Assembly: GCF_022267375.1 (NCBI RefSeq) | Contig: NZ_JAIZBH010000001.1 | Location: forward strand, 3,486,001-3,550,000 | Direction of reading: 5' to 3' | DNA length: 64,000 bases | Origin: Leptospira sanjuanensis | Lineage (GTDB): Bacteria; Spirochaetota; Leptospiria; Leptospirales; Leptospiraceae | Shown: piece by piece, positions 24,788-39,074 of the stretch | How the letters are laid out: the number at the start of each line of letters is the position of its first letter | Numbering within the stretch: position 1 is the first letter of the stretch | Made by a program: the position numbers and the translations under genes | The notes under the pieces: model-generated | Told to the model about the DNA's origin: nothing | What the model saw: only the letters and a program-made list of their open reading frames with translations | Databases searched by the model: none

Positions 24788-25624
24788 CTACCGGAAAAGA
24801 TGGGGTCTTGTATTGTAAAAAAGGGACAAAGCCCGGTTTTTCAATCCGTACCAAATCAACGGAGAATAACCGGAAAACGCGACGAATTCCTTCGTAAAAT
24901 GGGCTTGGTCGTAATATCCGGCGTCCAACGCAAGATCGCTCAAAGTTCGGTCTTCCGATCGCATCCAAGCGGCGTTTTGGAAACGGACGACTCTCGCAAA
25001 TTCCTTCGGATTGTAACCGATTCTTTCCTGGAATTTTCGTTCCAAGGTTTTTCTGACCGCGCCTAAATGTTTGGAAAGTTCGGAAATTTTGATTCTTCCT
25101 TTAGTATGGAAAATCCGGAGAACGGCCTCATCGACCAAAGCGTCCGGAGAACCATGAGTATTTAATAATTTACTAAAATAACGGTCGGATATACGAACTC
25201 GGTCCTCGAAGGTTCGTGCGGCTCGAATTCGTTTTATAAAATCGGAATATTCGGAAGTCCCCGGAATCTCCAAATCGGAAAGGTGACTGTCCGCTTCCTT
25301 TGCGGGAATCCGAAACAAGGAGGAAAACGCTCCCGGAAACAATCGAACATTAAAAAATCCTACCCTTCCCGTCGGAGCGATCTTAAAATTGGAAAGATGA
25401 TTCCCTACGATATGTCCGTGTGATAAAATCCATTCTTCCTTTCCGTTTTTCCAGGAACTGAATCGAATCGGATCTCCGTACGATATATGAAGTTCGTTTT
25501 CGACCGACGCAAAGATCGTCGGAAATTCCGTTTCGCCCGGCGGCGTCGTATCGGATTCCCAACCCCAGTAACAGGAAACAAGTCCCGCGAGCACAGAGTT
25601 CGGTTTAGCAAAACGGATTTTCAT
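24788..25624 (-). CDS. AraC family transcriptional regulator (DUF6597-type N-terminus)
   Basis: 278 residues. The N-terminal part (LVSCYWGWESDTTPPGETEF, later ELHISYGDP) fits the DUF6597 sensor-like domain often joined to AraC. The C-terminus has the two helix-turn-helix units (ISELSKHLGAVRKTLERKF; LSDLALDAGYYDQAHFTKEF) and FSGYSP. Its ATG overlaps the stop of the thioesterase gene in ATGA, so the two are translationally coupled. Targets are unknown. Confidence 0.88.
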   Translation of the reverse strand: MKIRFAKPNSVLAGLVSCYWGWESDTTPPGETEFPTIFASVENELHISYGDPIRFSSWKNGKEEWILSHGHIVGNHLSNFKIAPTGRVGFFNVRLFPGAFSSLFRIPAKEADSHLSDLEIPGTSEYSDFIKRIRAARTFEDRVRISDRYFSKLLNTHGSPDALVDEAVLRIFHTKGRIKISELSKHLGAVRKTLERKFQERIGYNPKEFARVVRFQNAAWMRSEDRTLSDLALDAGYYDQAHFTKEFVAFSGYSPLIWYGLKNRALSLFYNTRPHLFR

Positions 25625-26103
25625 TTCGATTCCCTGATCTTTCGTAAAAGTTCGCGGTTGGATTCCTGACGAAGAAGGGCGTTTTTATATCGCCGCAGTT
25701 CGGCTTCCGTTTCAGGTTTGATCTGCGGAACCGGAGACGGAACCTTATTTTCGTTTAACGCGACAAAGGTTAAATAGGCTGTCGTGGCCCTCATCGTCGT
25801 GCCTTCGTACGGATTCTCTTTCGAAACCTGAACGCCGACTTCCAAGGAAGTTTTCCCGGTGTAATTCACGCTCGCTTTTAGTAAGACATGATCTCCGACC
25901 GAAATCGGCGCGATAAAATTCAATCGATCCACACTCGCGGTCACCGCTTCCTTTCCGCAATGTCTTTGTGCGACCATCACCGCAATCATATCGATCCAAC
26001 TCATGAGAGTTCCGCCGAACAAGGTTCCGTAATGATTGGCGTGATCCGGCATTACGATATGCCTGGTTTCCGCCGCGCTTTGTGAGGGAGTTTTTTCCAA
26101 CAT
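25621..26103 (-). CDS. Acyl-CoA thioesterase (YciA-like hotdog)
   Basis: 160 residues from the ATG at 26103, two bases after the acetyltransferase stop. It hydrolyses acyl-CoA to free acid and CoA. The hotdog signature ETRHIVMPDHANHYGTLFGG, then LMSWIDMIAVMVAQRH and VDRLNFIAPISVGD, matches the YciA/cytosolic acyl-CoA hydrolase group. The frame continues open far upstream to 26640, but that part only mirrors the acetyltransferase gene. It overlaps the downstream AraC gene by four bases (ATGA). Confidence 0.9.
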   Translation of the reverse strand: MLEKTPSQSAAETRHIVMPDHANHYGTLFGGTLMSWIDMIAVMVAQRHCGKEAVTASVDRLNFIAPISVGDHVLLKASVNYTGKTSLEVGVQVSKENPYEGTTMRATTAYLTFVALNENKVPSPVPQIKPETEAELRRYKNALLRQESNRELLRKIRESK

Positions 26104-26105
26104 CG

Positions 26106-26726
26106 TCAGCGTAAAGAAGAGGCTTCCACTTCCATATAGTAATGATCGGGAATTTTTCCGGGAGGTCCGGAAAACGCCCTCGCCTCGATCGTCCGAAACC
26201 CGAGCCCTTTGTAAAGCGCGATGGCGGCTTCGTTCTTTTGAGAAACGTCCAAAGAAAGCGTTTTGAAATTCGGAAACCGATTCGCCATAAACCGAATCAG
26301 TTCTTTGCCGATTCCCTTTCCTCTGTGCTTTTCGGAAACGGCGATATGCCCGAGATACAATCTTCCCGGTTTGGGAGGTTTGATCATTCCTTCGGTCGTC
26401 AAGCCGCGGCCCATGACCTTCGGTGCGGCAAAACCGTATACGGAAATAATACGAAGCGCGGTGCCTCCGTTGAGCAGTAAAAAGGAAGGTTGACGATAAC
26501 TGAGAATCGCGCCGACGATTTCTCCCTGATGCTCGGCAACGAAGTGATTCGTATAAGAGATCGTATTGCCGCGTTTGATAAACGAAGAACGTAAAAAGTC
26601 GAAAGGAGTCTTCTCGTTTTGCGTGAATACGAAATCCCAAGCTGCGGGTCCGGAGGAATAAATCAAAGGAACAACGACGTCCACGTCTTGGGGTTCGGAG
26701 GGACGGATTTGAAGGGAAGGTTTCAA
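26106..26726 (-). CDS. GNAT family N-acetyltransferase
   Basis: 206 residues, TTG start (LKPSLQIRPSEPQDV follows). The acetyl-CoA binding motif A is clear: YLGHIAVSEKHRGKGIGKEL, then FKTLSLDVSQKNEAAIALYK and LGFRTIEAR. This is the RimI-like GNAT fold; substrate unknown. Likely the same transcript as the thioesterase gene (2-bp gap) and the CBS gene (51-bp gap). Confidence 0.88.
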   Translation of the reverse strand: MKPSLQIRPSEPQDVDVVVPLIYSSGPAAWDFVFTQNEKTPFDFLRSSFIKRGNTISYTNHFVAEHQGEIVGAILSYRQPSFLLLNGGTALRIISVYGFAAPKVMGRGLTTEGMIKPPKPGRLYLGHIAVSEKHRGKGIGKELIRFMANRFPNFKTLSLDVSQKNEAAIALYKGLGFRTIEARAFSGPPGKIPDHYYMEVEASSLR

Positions 26727-26777
26727 TCGGTTACTCTTTCTTTTTTTCGCACAAGGCTAATTCAGGCGCGCTTCGGC

Positions 26778-27419
26778 TCAAGCGAGAAATTCCCTTTCGT
26801 TTACTCGTAAGATCGCTCTCAGAACGTCGCTACGCGTAATCATTCCGATGACGTGAATCGATTCGTTGACTACGGGAAGACATCCGATTCTTTCTTCGAA
26901 AAGAACTTTTGAAATTTCCCCGATACCGGCGTGAATCTGAACCGATAAAACCCGGGTCTTCATCATTTGCCCGATCGTTTTACCGAGTTCCGATTCATCG
27001 GAATGACCGAGTTTCCAACGCATCCAATCGCGATCGGAAAGAATGCCGCATAACGTGTTGGAATCGTCGAGAACGGGAACATGACGAAACCGTTTTTCGA
27101 TAAAGATTTCCTCCGCTCTTGCGATCGGATCTTGTTCGAGAAAAAATACCACGGGAGAACTCATCAAATCCCGCGCGGTAAGCGAAGAAAGGGATTCTCC
27201 TTTGTTGGAGCGGACTTTTCCCAAAGAAGAAACGGCCTTGTATTCGGAGCTGATCCCTTCCCCCACGTTAGAGGATCGAGGCGGAACTTCCGTTTCCGAT
27301 TCGGCCTTGATTTTCGAAACGGCGGGAGAAGGCGCGATCGAATGAAGAGGATGAACGATCTCCGGTCGAACCGGTGGAACATAGTTTTCCGAAACTCCTC
27401 TTGTCACCCAGAAAAACAA
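26778..27419 (-). CDS. Tandem CBS-domain protein
   Basis: 213 residues, TTG start; AGGA inside the end of the upstream gene can serve as ribosome site, suggesting coupling (2-bp gap). Residues 1-80 are Pro/Ser/Glu-rich and probably disordered. Residues 83-205 form two CBS motifs: [20 protein letters not shown]...HVPVLDDSN with [11 protein letters not shown], then [20 protein letters not shown]...CLPVVNESI with [11 protein letters not shown]. Such pairs bind adenosyl nucleotides and regulate partners. No effector domain is attached. Confidence 0.9.
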   Translation of the reverse strand: MFFWVTRGVSENYVPPVRPEIVHPLHSIAPSPAVSKIKAESETEVPPRSSNVGEGISSEYKAVSSLGKVRSNKGESLSSLTARDLMSSPVVFFLEQDPIARAEEIFIEKRFRHVPVLDDSNTLCGILSDRDWMRWKLGHSDESELGKTIGQMMKTRVLSVQIHAGIGEISKVLFEERIGCLPVVNESIHVIGMITRSDVLRAILRVNEREFLA

Positions 27420-27421
27420 AA

Positions 27422-28297
27422 CTAACCCATCCTTAGGATCAGATAATTGTACGAAGCGATGATCCTTTGCGTCATTTCCAACCCGTCCTTGTTCACGTCG
27501 GGGTGATATTTCTTGATCAATTCTTTGAATCGTTTTTTAAGTTCTTCTAATGTACAAGGACCGTCGAATCCGAGAACGTCCAAATGTCTCTGCGTTTCCG
27601 GGTCCATTTCCTGAAAAACAGAAACAGGTTTTTTCTTTTTCGGTTTTTTACGGAAGGTTCCGAACAGATCGTAATAGGCGCGGTCCCGATATTCTCTCGT
27701 GATCTCGCGGAGATGAAAGACCTTCGTATTCAAAATCGAAAAGATATGATTCTTTAAAAAGACGTCCGCACCGTAATCGTTTTGGATCGATTTCAGTTCG
27801 ATAAAATCGGAAATTCCGTTTTCCACGATCCGCTCGAAATTGAACTTATCGTCGAAGTACGAATCGAACGCGTCGTCGAAGTCCAGCGTCGCGGACGACA
27901 AAAGAAGAAGAAGCTCCCGATCGAGTTCGTGTCTTTCCAAACGCGATTGAATCGTTTCCTTCAGATTGATCTGAAGTTCGGCGAGATAATTATCGTCGAA
28001 GTATATTCCGTTTTTTGCAAATTCCTCTCCGATTCCTTCTATCTTGAGAATCTTGGATAAAAGCTGAATGAGGGAATCCGCGTGCGTTTCGTTGAATCCC
28101 GCCGCGGCCCGCGACGAAAAATGAACGTCGTTACGGAGATCGTAGAAAATTCTGTAATAGTCTTCTTTGCGGATGTTCAAAGCGGTTATGATCTTTTCCA
28201 CGGGAATATACCATTCGCAATTCGTACATCCCGATTGAATCTCGAAAATAATATCCTCTAACGAGGATCGGATCTGATCAAAACTTCGAGTCTGCAT
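27422..28297 (-). CDS. J-domain (DnaJ-like) protein
   Basis: 291 residues. The C-terminal 55 residues are a J domain: [20 protein letters not shown], then [11 protein letters not shown] with the HPD tripeptide that stimulates Hsp70 ATPase. The N-terminal 230 residues are acidic and helical, with a possible short metal motif (GCTNCEW), and match no domain I recognise. Having the J domain at the C-terminus suggests a specialised Hsp40 that recruits DnaK. First gene of the minus-strand run to 22873, divergent from cstA. Confidence 0.88.
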   Translation of the reverse strand: MQTRSFDQIRSSLEDIIFEIQSGCTNCEWYIPVEKIITALNIRKEDYYRIFYDLRNDVHFSSRAAAGFNETHADSLIQLLSKILKIEGIGEEFAKNGIYFDDNYLAELQINLKETIQSRLERHELDRELLLLLSSATLDFDDAFDSYFDDKFNFERIVENGISDFIELKSIQNDYGADVFLKNHIFSILNTKVFHLREITREYRDRAYYDLFGTFRKKPKKKKPVSVFQEMDPETQRHLDVLGFDGPCTLEELKKRFKELIKKYHPDVNKDGLEMTQRIIASYNYLILRMG

Positions 28298-28422
28298 ACT
28301 CTTCTACTTCCAGATTTTCCACCCTTGCAAATCCGTTCATCAATTCTTTTTCCAATTAGACTTATAGAATCGAAACGGAAATCTTCCCGAACCTCGAAAA
28401 AAGGTTTGCTCGGATCGTTTCT

Positions 28423-30388
<1,966 letters not shown>

Positions 30389-30392
<4 letters not shown>

Positions 30393-30937
30393 AATTCTGT
30401 AGCTCTTGCGGATCGCCCGTCGTTTACAAAATCCCGGAAGGAGACAACCGGTCCAGGCACGTATGCGACAACTGCGGAACGATCCACTATTCCAATCCGA
30501 AAGTGGTCGTGGGAAGTATTCCGATTTGGGAGAATCGGATTCTACTTTGTAAACGCGCGATCGAACCCAGAAAGGGATTTTGGACTTTGCCCGCGGGCTT
30601 TCTCGAAAACAGAGAAACGGTCGAGGAAGGCGCGATTCGCGAAACCAAGGAAGAAGCGAACGCCGACATTTCCATCATCGGATTGCAGAGCGTCTACAGC
30701 ATCCCTCATATCAGTCAGATTTATATGTTCTTTTTAGCGGACTTGGTGGACGGAAAATTCTCCGTAAGCTCCGAATCCGAAGAGGTGCAACTTTTTTCAG
30801 AGGAGGAAATTCCCTGGGATGAGCTCGCCTTTACTTCGGTTTATTTCGCCTTGAAAAAATACGTGGATGCTCCCGTTAAAAATTCCCTGCATCTTGGAAA
30901 CATCAGGGATCGTAAAACCCCGCCGAAAGAATCCTGA
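30389..30937 (+). CDS. NUDIX hydrolase with N-terminal zinc ribbon
   Basis: 182 residues. A zinc ribbon (FCSSCGSPV and [15 protein letters not shown]) precedes the NUDIX fold. The NUDIX box is complete: [20 protein letters not shown]. The layout recalls ADP-ribose/NADH pyrophosphatase-like members; substrate not certain. Its ATG overlaps the cstA stop in ATGA, so it is translated with the transporter. Confidence 0.92.
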
Positions 30938-31001
30938 AGAACGTAGAACCCGTTCTTAAAAAAATATGGGAAAAAAAACGTACTAAATTAGAGTGTACTG
31001 C

Positions 31002-32780
31002 ATGCGAAACGGAATTCGTTTAACAAAGACTGCGGTCCTCTCTTTTATCCTTGTATCGTTTCAACTGCGCGCGGATTCCTTTATTAAAACGAACTCGGAT
31101 TCATTTTCTCCGAACTGGGACGGAAGGAACGACGTTCTCGAATTTAAGATTTCCAAGTCAGCTCTTCCCCGTCTCGCCGATTGGGAACTCGTAGTTAAGA
31201 ACTCGGCGGACGAAGTCGTAAAAACCTTCAAAGCGGATCATAGAAGAAAGAAAGGATTCTCCCTTTTACCGTTTTTACAGGACGACTCGAAATTATCCCC
31301 TCCGGAAATCGGAATTCCGGAATCGATCTATTGGTCGGGCGACGACTCGAAAGGATTTCTTCTTCCCGACGGGGAATACAAATATCGATTGAGATTCGTT
31401 ACGGAGAATAAGGAGAATCTATTGTCCGAAGAAAAAACGGTCGTGTTGGATTCAAGACCGCCGAGTTCGGAAATCGGCTCCAAAACCCGTGTATTGTTTT
31501 TAGGAGGAGATCGAAATTCCTCCCGCATCCAAATCTCACAAAAAGTTTCGGGAGAATCCTCCGATTTTTTTACCGGAGAATTTCTGGATTCCGAAGGAAG
31601 GATCGTAAAGTCCTACACTTGGAAACAAAAGGACGTCCCATATATTCTAAGCTGGGACGGAACCGACTACACCAACAAACAACTGTCAGGCGGGATTTAT
31701 AAATATCGATTGGTGGGAACGGACAGAGCGAGAAACGAATCGATCTCGATTCTTTCCGATTTAACGATCCGCACCGAATCGATCGGAGTGGATTTGTTTT
31801 CCGATTCCAAACTCTATTCGTATCTTCCGGGAAGTTCCAAAAACTCCGCACGCTTTTCCTTTTATATTTCCCCCAAGATCAAATCGGATTCTTACGAAGT
31901 CGAAATCTTTCAAAAGAAAGGCAACGAGGAAAAAAGCGTTTATCGTTTCCGCGATACGGGCGAACCGAACGCGGAATGGAAATGGGATTTGAGAAACCAA
32001 GCGGGCGATCTCGTCGGCGAGGGAATTTATTTTTATCGTCTAACGGTGCATAGTCGATACGAACGCCACCAATCCGTTCCTTCCTCGTTCGAAGTTTTAA
32101 AAGAGTCCTTCGACTTGGACGTGTCGGTTTCCTTAAAAGAATTCACCCCTGACAACGACGGTAAAAACGATCTGCAAAAAATTCTTCTTTCGCACTCCGG
32201 AATTCCGCTTCAATCCTGGGAACTCACGTTATACGAAATTCCTCCGTACACGTCCCTCAAACGAAAGATCAAAACCTGGAACGGGGAAGGACAACCCGGT
32301 TCGGAAATCCTTTGGGAAGGTCTCGACGAATCGGGAGTTCGAGTCGGATCGTTAAGCGAATTCTATTTTGAATGGAAATATACGGATATATTCGGTAGAG
32401 AATCCGTCGGTAAAGGCGCCGATTTCAAAACGGGAATCTTAATCGTGGAAGAGGACGGCTCCCTTCGAATCTCCGTTCCGGAATCCCAGGTGGAAGCGAG
32501 ATGGTGGAGTTTACCCGGAAAAATCCGCTCGGTGTTAAACGAATTCCCGGGATATAAAATCGAATTGCAGTCCCATTCCTCTCATCAAGGCGACGAGGAA
32601 GTCAATCAAGTCGTGTCCGAAGAGCGCGCCAGAACCGCGTTCGAATATTTCTTTTCAAAGTCCGTTCCTTTCGGTAGAATTCGCTTCCGAGGTTACGGGG
32701 AAACGTTGCCTCTGATTCCCGGTTCCGGAAAATACGAAGCCGATAAGAATCAAAGAATCGATTTTTTTCTTTCGCCGTAA
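31002..32780 (+). CDS. Secreted OmpA-family protein with FlgD-like repeats
   Basis: 592 residues from the ATG at 31002; a GTG nine bases upstream is an alternative. Signal peptide ([18 protein letters not shown]). Two modules of the gliding-motility/FlgD-Ig type begin [18 protein letters not shown] and [16 protein letters not shown]; the blocks between carry [17 protein letters not shown] and [11 protein letters not shown]. The C-terminus (about 480-592) is an OmpA peptidoglycan-binding domain, with [27 protein letters not shown] and NQRIDFFLS. It probably links cell wall and outer membrane. A 6-bp gap to the next gene suggests an operon. Confidence 0.87.
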   Translation: MRNGIRLTKTAVLSFILVSFQLRADSFIKTNSDSFSPNWDGRNDVLEFKISKSALPRLADWELVVKNSADEVVKTFKADHRRKKGFSLLPFLQDDSKLSPPEIGIPESIYWSGDDSKGFLLPDGEYKYRLRFVTENKENLLSEEKTVVLDSRPPSSEIGSKTRVLFLGGDRNSSRIQISQKVSGESSDFFTGEFLDSEGRIVKSYTWKQKDVPYILSWDGTDYTNKQLSGGIYKYRLVGTDRARNESISILSDLTIRTESIGVDLFSDSKLYSYLPGSSKNSARFSFYISPKIKSDSYEVEIFQKKGNEEKSVYRFRDTGEPNAEWKWDLRNQAGDLVGEGIYFYRLTVHSRYERHQSVPSSFEVLKESFDLDVSVSLKEFTPDNDGKNDLQKILLSHSGIPLQSWELTLYEIPPYTSLKRKIKTWNGEGQPGSEILWEGLDESGVRVGSLSEFYFEWKYTDIFGRESVGKGADFKTGILIVEEDGSLRISVPESQVEARWWSLPGKIRSVLNEFPGYKIELQSHSSHQGDEEVNQVVSEERARTAFEYFFSKSVPFGRIRFRGYGETLPLIPGSGKYEADKNQRIDFFLSP

Positions 32781-32786
32781 TCCGTT

Positions 32787-33533
<747 letters not shown>

Positions 33534-33541
33534 TATAACTT

Positions 33542-33922
33542 ATGGCCGACACGAAGTCCTTATTCAACGACTCTTTCGAGTATAGAGATCCGTCTCTTCA
33601 AAAAAGAAAAAACGCGCGCGTAAAGATCACGTTGGATGCGGAGATGTCGATCAAAGGAAAACAGGAAAGACATCCGGTCACCATTCTCGATATCGGAACG
33701 GGTGGAGTCGCTCTGGATTCCAGGATGACGATGTTCGAGGGCGATCGCATTCATCTTCACGCAAGAATCAACGGCAAAGAATTGACCCTCGAAGCCGAAA
33801 TCATCCGTTCTTCCGGTAAAAAGGCCAACAGCATCTTCGTCAACATCGCGGACGAACACAAAAACGAAATTCAGGAACTCATCCATAAGAAGTTTTTCGA
33901 AAAAGAAAAAAAACTGAATTAA
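33542..33922 (+). CDS. PilZ-domain protein
   Basis: 126 residues. PilZ-like: [15 protein letters not shown] gives the RxxxR element, and [15 protein letters not shown] the D/NxSxxG element, with Gly in place of Ser. PilZ domains bind cyclic di-GMP; the substitution leaves ligand binding uncertain. No other domain is attached. Last gene of a three-gene unit. Confidence 0.85.
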   Translation: MADTKSLFNDSFEYRDPSLQKRKNARVKITLDAEMSIKGKQERHPVTILDIGTGGVALDSRMTMFEGDRIHLHARINGKELTLEAEIIRSSGKKANSIFVNIADEHKNEIQELIHKKFFEKEKKLN

Positions 33923-34003
33923 GCGTTACTTCGTTTAACAAAATCCAATCCCGTTTCCGTTTTTCGATTGATCGCCGTTTAAAAGCGGTAAAGATCTTAG
34001 TCC

Positions 34004-34669
34004 ATGTGCTCCTCTTCGAATTCAATCGCATACGAAAGTCTGTATGCGAGACTGTTCGCGCGCTTTTACGATCGGTTCATGAACAGAATCGAAACAAAGG
34101 TCTTATATCTCAAAAGAAAAGAACTGATCGCTCCTTTGCGCGGAAAAATTCTGGAAATCGGGAGCGGAACCGGAATCAATTTTCCGCTGTACGGAAGCGG
34201 CGCTGAAGTGACCGCAATCGAACCGTCCGGCGCAATGATGGAAAAAGCGAAGGAAAGAATGGCGAACTTGCTTCACCATTCTTCAATACATTCTAAAATT
34301 CGAATGGAGATCGGAGGTTTGGGAAACCCCGATACGGAGGCGCTCGTTCCGCCGAACAGCATGGACACGATCGTGTTTACGTTGGTTTTGTGTACGGTTC
34401 CGGATTTGGAATACGCGATTCGTTTTGCACGTTCCCGTTTGAAAAAAGGCGGAAAGATTCTTCTCTTGGAACACGTGCAAGCCCGATCGAAAGCAGGGAG
34501 AATTCTCCAGAACATCCTAAATCCGTTTTGGAAAAAATTCGCGCAAGGCTGCAACATCAACCGAAACCCGGCGGCCGTCTTGAAAGCGGAGGGATTTCGC
34601 CCGATCCAAGAGAGCCGTTTTCGGCATACGCTTCCGTTTTACCAAGCGATCTACGAGTTAGGTGAATGA
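34004..34669 (+). CDS. Class I SAM-dependent methyltransferase
   Basis: 221 residues. Motif I is ILEIGSGTGINFPLY, then AEVTAIEPSGAMMEKA, TIVFTLVLCTVPD and GGKILLLEHVQA. The overall pattern resembles the UbiE/METTL7-like Methyltransf_11 group. The C-terminus FWKKFAQGCNINRNP is also typical. Substrate unknown. Convergent with the lipoprotein pair (73 bp between stops). Confidence 0.88.
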   Translation: MCSSSNSIAYESLYARLFARFYDRFMNRIETKVLYLKRKELIAPLRGKILEIGSGTGINFPLYGSGAEVTAIEPSGAMMEKAKERMANLLHHSSIHSKIRMEIGGLGNPDTEALVPPNSMDTIVFTLVLCTVPDLEYAIRFARSRLKKGGKILLLEHVQARSKAGRILQNILNPFWKKFAQGCNINRNPAAVLKAEGFRPIQESRFRHTLPFYQAIYELGE

Positions 34670-34742
34670 GAGACCGGTTTCTATTCGCAAACGAGGGAAC
34701 GAATCGTTCTTATCAAAAACGATACGATGAAGGTTTCTAAAT

Positions 34743-35093
34743 TTATTCTTTTCCCTCATCGCCCGCAACGACCGAATATCTCGTAACACAGACAACCGGA
34801 ATCAAAGGCAGAATACAAAATCCGGGCCGCATTACGACGTCGACGTTTCTCAAAACGGAAGATCCGGTTTGCGTTTCCATTTCCTTCAAATAAGAATGAA
34901 CTCCCGATGCCGGAATAAAAAAGATTCCGAATCGAAATTTACCGGATTCGATGGAAGGTATTCTTCCTTCGGAAGAAAGATTCGATTGCGGTTTATCCAA
35001 AACGACGTAGGAAAGTCTGCGCGGCGGCGAACCGCCGCAGCTCAGCAAGATCTGAGTCGCAAACGTCAAAAAGGAAATCGCGAACAATCTCAT
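34743..35093 (-). CDS. Small lipoprotein (TRL-like), second of a pair
   Basis: 116 residues from the ATG at 35093, which overlaps the stop of the upstream lipoprotein gene (ATGA). The frame is open further upstream, but the lipoprotein signal (FLTFATQILLSC) fixes this start. The mature part ends VMRPGFCILPLIPVVCVTRY, resembling the end pattern of the first gene, so the two may be distant paralogues of the TRL type. Function unknown. Confidence 0.75.
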   Translation of the reverse strand: MRLFAISFLTFATQILLSCGGSPPRRLSYVVLDKPQSNLSSEGRIPSIESGKFRFGIFFIPASGVHSYLKEMETQTGSSVLRNVDVVMRPGFCILPLIPVVCVTRYSVVAGDEGKE

Positions 35094-35428
35094 TGGCCGT
35101 TCTCCTTTTGAATCGCAGCGCTGTCCAAGGCGAAACCCCGTATCGAAATACAATTGAATGGAACCAAAACACTCGCGGATTGAGTCACTTCCGCATCGAG
35201 AATCGTATCGTATTTCGTATCCTTGAGCGCATTTGCAAAGGCTTGCGCGAGACTGAATTTAAAACCGCAGTCTTCTCCCTTACGGATTTCGCCTTTGAGA
35301 CCTTGGATTTCGGGAAGCTTTCTCCCATTCCAATCTCCTTGCGATAAAAGATACACTTTTTGAGAGCTGGAACAAGCGGTCACGGCCGCCGCCAACGTCG
35401 ATAAAATTAAAAACGAAACCGGTTTCAT
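35090..35428 (-). CDS. Small lipoprotein (TRL-like), first of a pair
   Basis: 112 residues. Signal with lipobox (LSTLAAAVTAC, then SSS). The mature part has GEDCGFKFSLAQAFANAL, a short Cys-containing region, and ends with a strand set (FNCISIRGFAL) that recalls TRL-like lipoproteins. Followed by a second small lipoprotein with a four-base overlap. Function unknown. Confidence 0.78.
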   Translation of the reverse strand: MKPVSFLILSTLAAAVTACSSSQKVYLLSQGDWNGRKLPEIQGLKGEIRKGEDCGFKFSLAQAFANALKDTKYDTILDAEVTQSASVLVPFNCISIRGFALDSAAIQKENGQ

Positions 35429-35793
35429 GAAAGAAATGGCACGGACGAACGCATCAAATCCGTTTCTCCTTTTGAATTCTCCTAAGGAGGATAAATCGAA
35501 AGCCTTTTCGGTGGCAAACGGATTCCGGATAAAAGCAAAAATTCAAGCAAGAATATATTATTTTTTGAATATACTATAAAATCAATATACCACGTCCCGA
35601 AACAAAAAATCTCTCTCAAAAACCGTCCCGATTATAATTCCGAGAACGCACAAACCGACCTTCCGTAAACCTGCCTCAAAATTCTCTTTTCAATTTGTAA
35701 GATGACTTGCGGACATAATTTCAGAAAAGGAGAAGCCTCTCTTATTTCGAGGTTGGATTGAATTCTACCTTTGCGATTCCCGAAAATAAATGT
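35429..35793. other. AT-rich divergent intergenic region
   Basis: 365 bp between divergent secreted-protein genes. CTCCTAAGGAG at about 35480 is nearly palindromic, and the stretch from about 35548 to 35590 is very AT-rich (GAATATATTATTTTTTG), probably promoter DNA. No gene seen. Confidence 0.45.
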
Positions 35794-36603
<810 letters not shown>

Positions 36604-36773
36604 TCCGGCGCAGGGATCGATGATAACTTGACTGAAGCGGAGAGCCCGGCGGGCGACTTCCGGAAATTTTGCTCTTGTCGAACGAATGGGCCCGAGCGCC
36701 CCGATCCTTTTTTCCGATCGTCGTTTCGAAATTCAGATGACAAGGAATTCTTCCCTAGATACAACCGACCTTT

Positions 36774-38819
36774 GTGTTAGAACTGAGTTGTCCCAACTGC
36801 GGAGCGCCCGTCCCATTTCAAAGCAAGGCTTCCATCTACGGAGTCTGTCCGAATTGCAAAACTCTGACCGTTCAAAAGAACCAGTCTCTGGAAAGTTTAG
36901 GCAAGGCCGGAGAATTGGTCCCGGATCTTTCCCCCATCCAAATCGGAACCTCCGGTAAAACCAAGGACGGGATTCAGTTTCAAGTTGTCGGAAGAATTCA
37001 ACAGCAATACGCGCTCGGTACTTGGAACGAATGGCATGCGATTTCTCAGGATGGAAATTCGATTTGGCTCGCGGAAGCGCAGGGTCAATTCATGATTACG
37101 CAGTTGAAACCGACTTCTCAGAACGAAATTTTTCCGGAACACGATCCGATTCGGGATTTAGATTCGCCTCCGGACGTTTACTTTATCTCCTCTAAAACTT
37201 CCAAACAACTTTTGAGAGCCGGGGACACCCTCAAACTCGACAATGAACTCTGGATGATCCGCGAAATCGGCCTCGCGACCTGCGTGGGTGGAGAAGGAGA
37301 ATTGCCTGTCGGGTTTCAAACCGGAACCACATCCGTTCTTTTAGATCTCGCCACCGATCAAGGCTGGTTTGCTACATTAGATTATTCTCATACGCCTCCC
37401 CTTTATTTCCGCGGAATGATGTACAGCTTCGATCAGATTCAGTTCATCAACCTGAGAGATCCGAAAGCGTTCCAAGGGTTTCAGAAAATTCAGGAAGCGA
37501 AGGCGATTCAGTGTATGGGTTGCGGCGCTTCTTTGAGCCAAAGAAGTCCGGATTTTTCCAAATCGGTCGCCTGCGAATATTGCGGAACCGTAATGGATAC
37601 GAGCAAAGACGAACTGAAAATTCTTTCCAAGTTTCAGGAAGTGATCAAGGACAACGTTTATCTTCTTCCCGGAACAAAACTCACTCTCAAAGGAAAAGAA
37701 TGCGAGGTGCTCGGCGTCGTCAAAAAATCCGTTCACGCAGACGGCGAAATTTTTCCTTGGACGGAATATCTACTTCATTATACCGGCGGGTATTATTGGC
37801 TGAACGAAACGAACGGACATTGGACCGTGTTCGAACCGGTTCCGTTTATTCCGAGAACGGTCATCGGTTCTTATCCTCCGAAAAAAAGCTTTCAAAAAGA
37901 AGAATATAAATTGTTCAACTCGTCCACAGCGGGAACGGATTTCGCGTTCGGAGAATTCTATTATAAGATTCACGCGGGCGACACGGCGGAACTTGCTGAC
38001 TTTATCGCTCCGCCGAAAATGCTTTCCTCCGAAAAAACGCAGAACGAACTTTTCTGGTCGATCGGCGAATATGTTCCTGTGGACGAATTAAAAAAAGCCG
38101 TTCATGGAGATGTGAATCTTCCGGAACCGGAAGGAATCGGCGCCGCGCAACCGAACCCTTTTACGAAAATCAAAAAGCGAAACATAAAAATCGCAAGTTG
38201 GTTATCGGTCGTCATGTTGTTGGTTCAGATCGGTTTTTGTTGGAATGCTCAGGAAAAGGAAGTTTTTAAGAAAGACTTTGCTTATGTCCGCGATCCCGCT
38301 CCCGGCGGAACGACCGATTCTTCTTTCGTTACGGAGACGTTTCAACTGGGCGGCGGCGACAGACAGAACGTGCAGATTAAGATGGACGTTCCCGAACTTT
38401 CCAATCATTACATCTATTATTCTTTGGCGTTGATCAATACCAAAACGGACATCGCTTACGATACGGGCTTGGAAATCAGTTATTACCAAGGTTACGAAGA
38501 CGGAGAAAGCTGGTCCGAAGGAGATAAGTCCGCGGACATCATCATCGGAGAAGTCCCCGCCGGAGAATACTATCTTCGCCTTGAATCGGAATCGGACTTT
38601 CCTCGAGGAAGCGGTGCGCATGTGACCTTAACGATCAAACGCGACGTCGATCAATCCGTGTATTACTTTCTGTTCCTGATCGCGATCTGGCTTCCGGTTC
38701 CGTATTCGCTATTCCGAAGTTTTTCTTTCGAGACCTCGCGAAACGAGAACAGCGATTTTGCTCCGTCGACTTCGAGTTCCGATTCGGACGACGACGATTC
38801 TTCGTATAGCGACGATTAG
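36774..38819 (+). CDS. DUF4178 membrane protein with two zinc ribbons
   Basis: 681 residues, GTG start. Two units of zinc ribbon plus DUF4178: CPNCGAP with CPNCKTL, then a beta domain with [10 protein letters not shown]; and CMGCGAS with CEYCGTV, then a domain with [19 protein letters not shown] membrane helix (about residue 475, [17 protein letters not shown]) is followed by a beta-rich extracytoplasmic domain, a second helix ([18 protein letters not shown]) and an acidic Ser/Asp tail. It leads a three-gene set with a small membrane protein and a membrane spermidine-synthase-like protein. As I recall, DUF4178 genes cluster with such genes elsewhere. Confidence 0.85.
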   Translation: MLELSCPNCGAPVPFQSKASIYGVCPNCKTLTVQKNQSLESLGKAGELVPDLSPIQIGTSGKTKDGIQFQVVGRIQQQYALGTWNEWHAISQDGNSIWLAEAQGQFMITQLKPTSQNEIFPEHDPIRDLDSPPDVYFISSKTSKQLLRAGDTLKLDNELWMIREIGLATCVGGEGELPVGFQTGTTSVLLDLATDQGWFATLDYSHTPPLYFRGMMYSFDQIQFINLRDPKAFQGFQKIQEAKAIQCMGCGASLSQRSPDFSKSVACEYCGTVMDTSKDELKILSKFQEVIKDNVYLLPGTKLTLKGKECEVLGVVKKSVHADGEIFPWTEYLLHYTGGYYWLNETNGHWTVFEPVPFIPRTVIGSYPPKKSFQKEEYKLFNSSTAGTDFAFGEFYYKIHAGDTAELADFIAPPKMLSSEKTQNELFWSIGEYVPVDELKKAVHGDVNLPEPEGIGAAQPNPFTKIKKRNIKIASWLSVVMLLVQIGFCWNAQEKEVFKKDFAYVRDPAPGGTTDSSFVTETFQLGGGDRQNVQIKMDVPELSNHYIYYSLALINTKTDIAYDTGLEISYYQGYEDGESWSEGDKSADIIIGEVPAGEYYLRLESESDFPRGSGAHVTLTIKRDVDQSVYYFLFLIAIWLPVPYSLFRSFSFETSRNENSDFAPSTSSSDSDDDDSSYSDD

Positions 38820-38873
38820 GGGAAAAATATAAAAGTCCGAAAGAATTCTATCCGATTTTATTAAGAGGCGACC

Positions 38874-39068
38874 ATGAGCTACATTAAACAATTATTATAT
38901 CCCGCGTATGTTCTCTGGCTTACGGGCTATCTTACGTATAACAATTTTTACGGAGGCGGTTCGAGCAACGTGGACGAAATAGAGAACGTTCCGAAAACCG
39001 TTCGAGAAAACCCCGGAGTTTACCGTTCTCACTACGCGAACTTCATGAGATATTCCGGAGGAAAGTAA
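38874..39068 (+). CDS. Small membrane protein of the DUF4178/spermidine-synthase cluster
   Basis: 64 residues with a ribosome site (AAGAGG) before the ATG. One N-terminal membrane segment (LLYPAYVLWLTGYLTYNNFY), then a Gly/Ser/Asn patch and a polar tail (PKTVRENPGVYRSHYANFM). Its position, 54 bp after the DUF4178 gene and 6 bp before the synthase-like gene, supports a real gene. No family assigned. Confidence 0.75.
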   Translation: MSYIKQLLYPAYVLWLTGYLTYNNFYGGGSSNVDEIENVPKTVRENPGVYRSHYANFMRYSGGK

Positions 39069-39074
39069 AACCGT

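Noticed and set aside
26104..26640. Upstream extension of the thioesterase frame giving a 339-residue protein
   Set aside because: The extension only mirrors the acetyltransferase gene in another frame; the thioesterase signature starts at the ATG at 26103.
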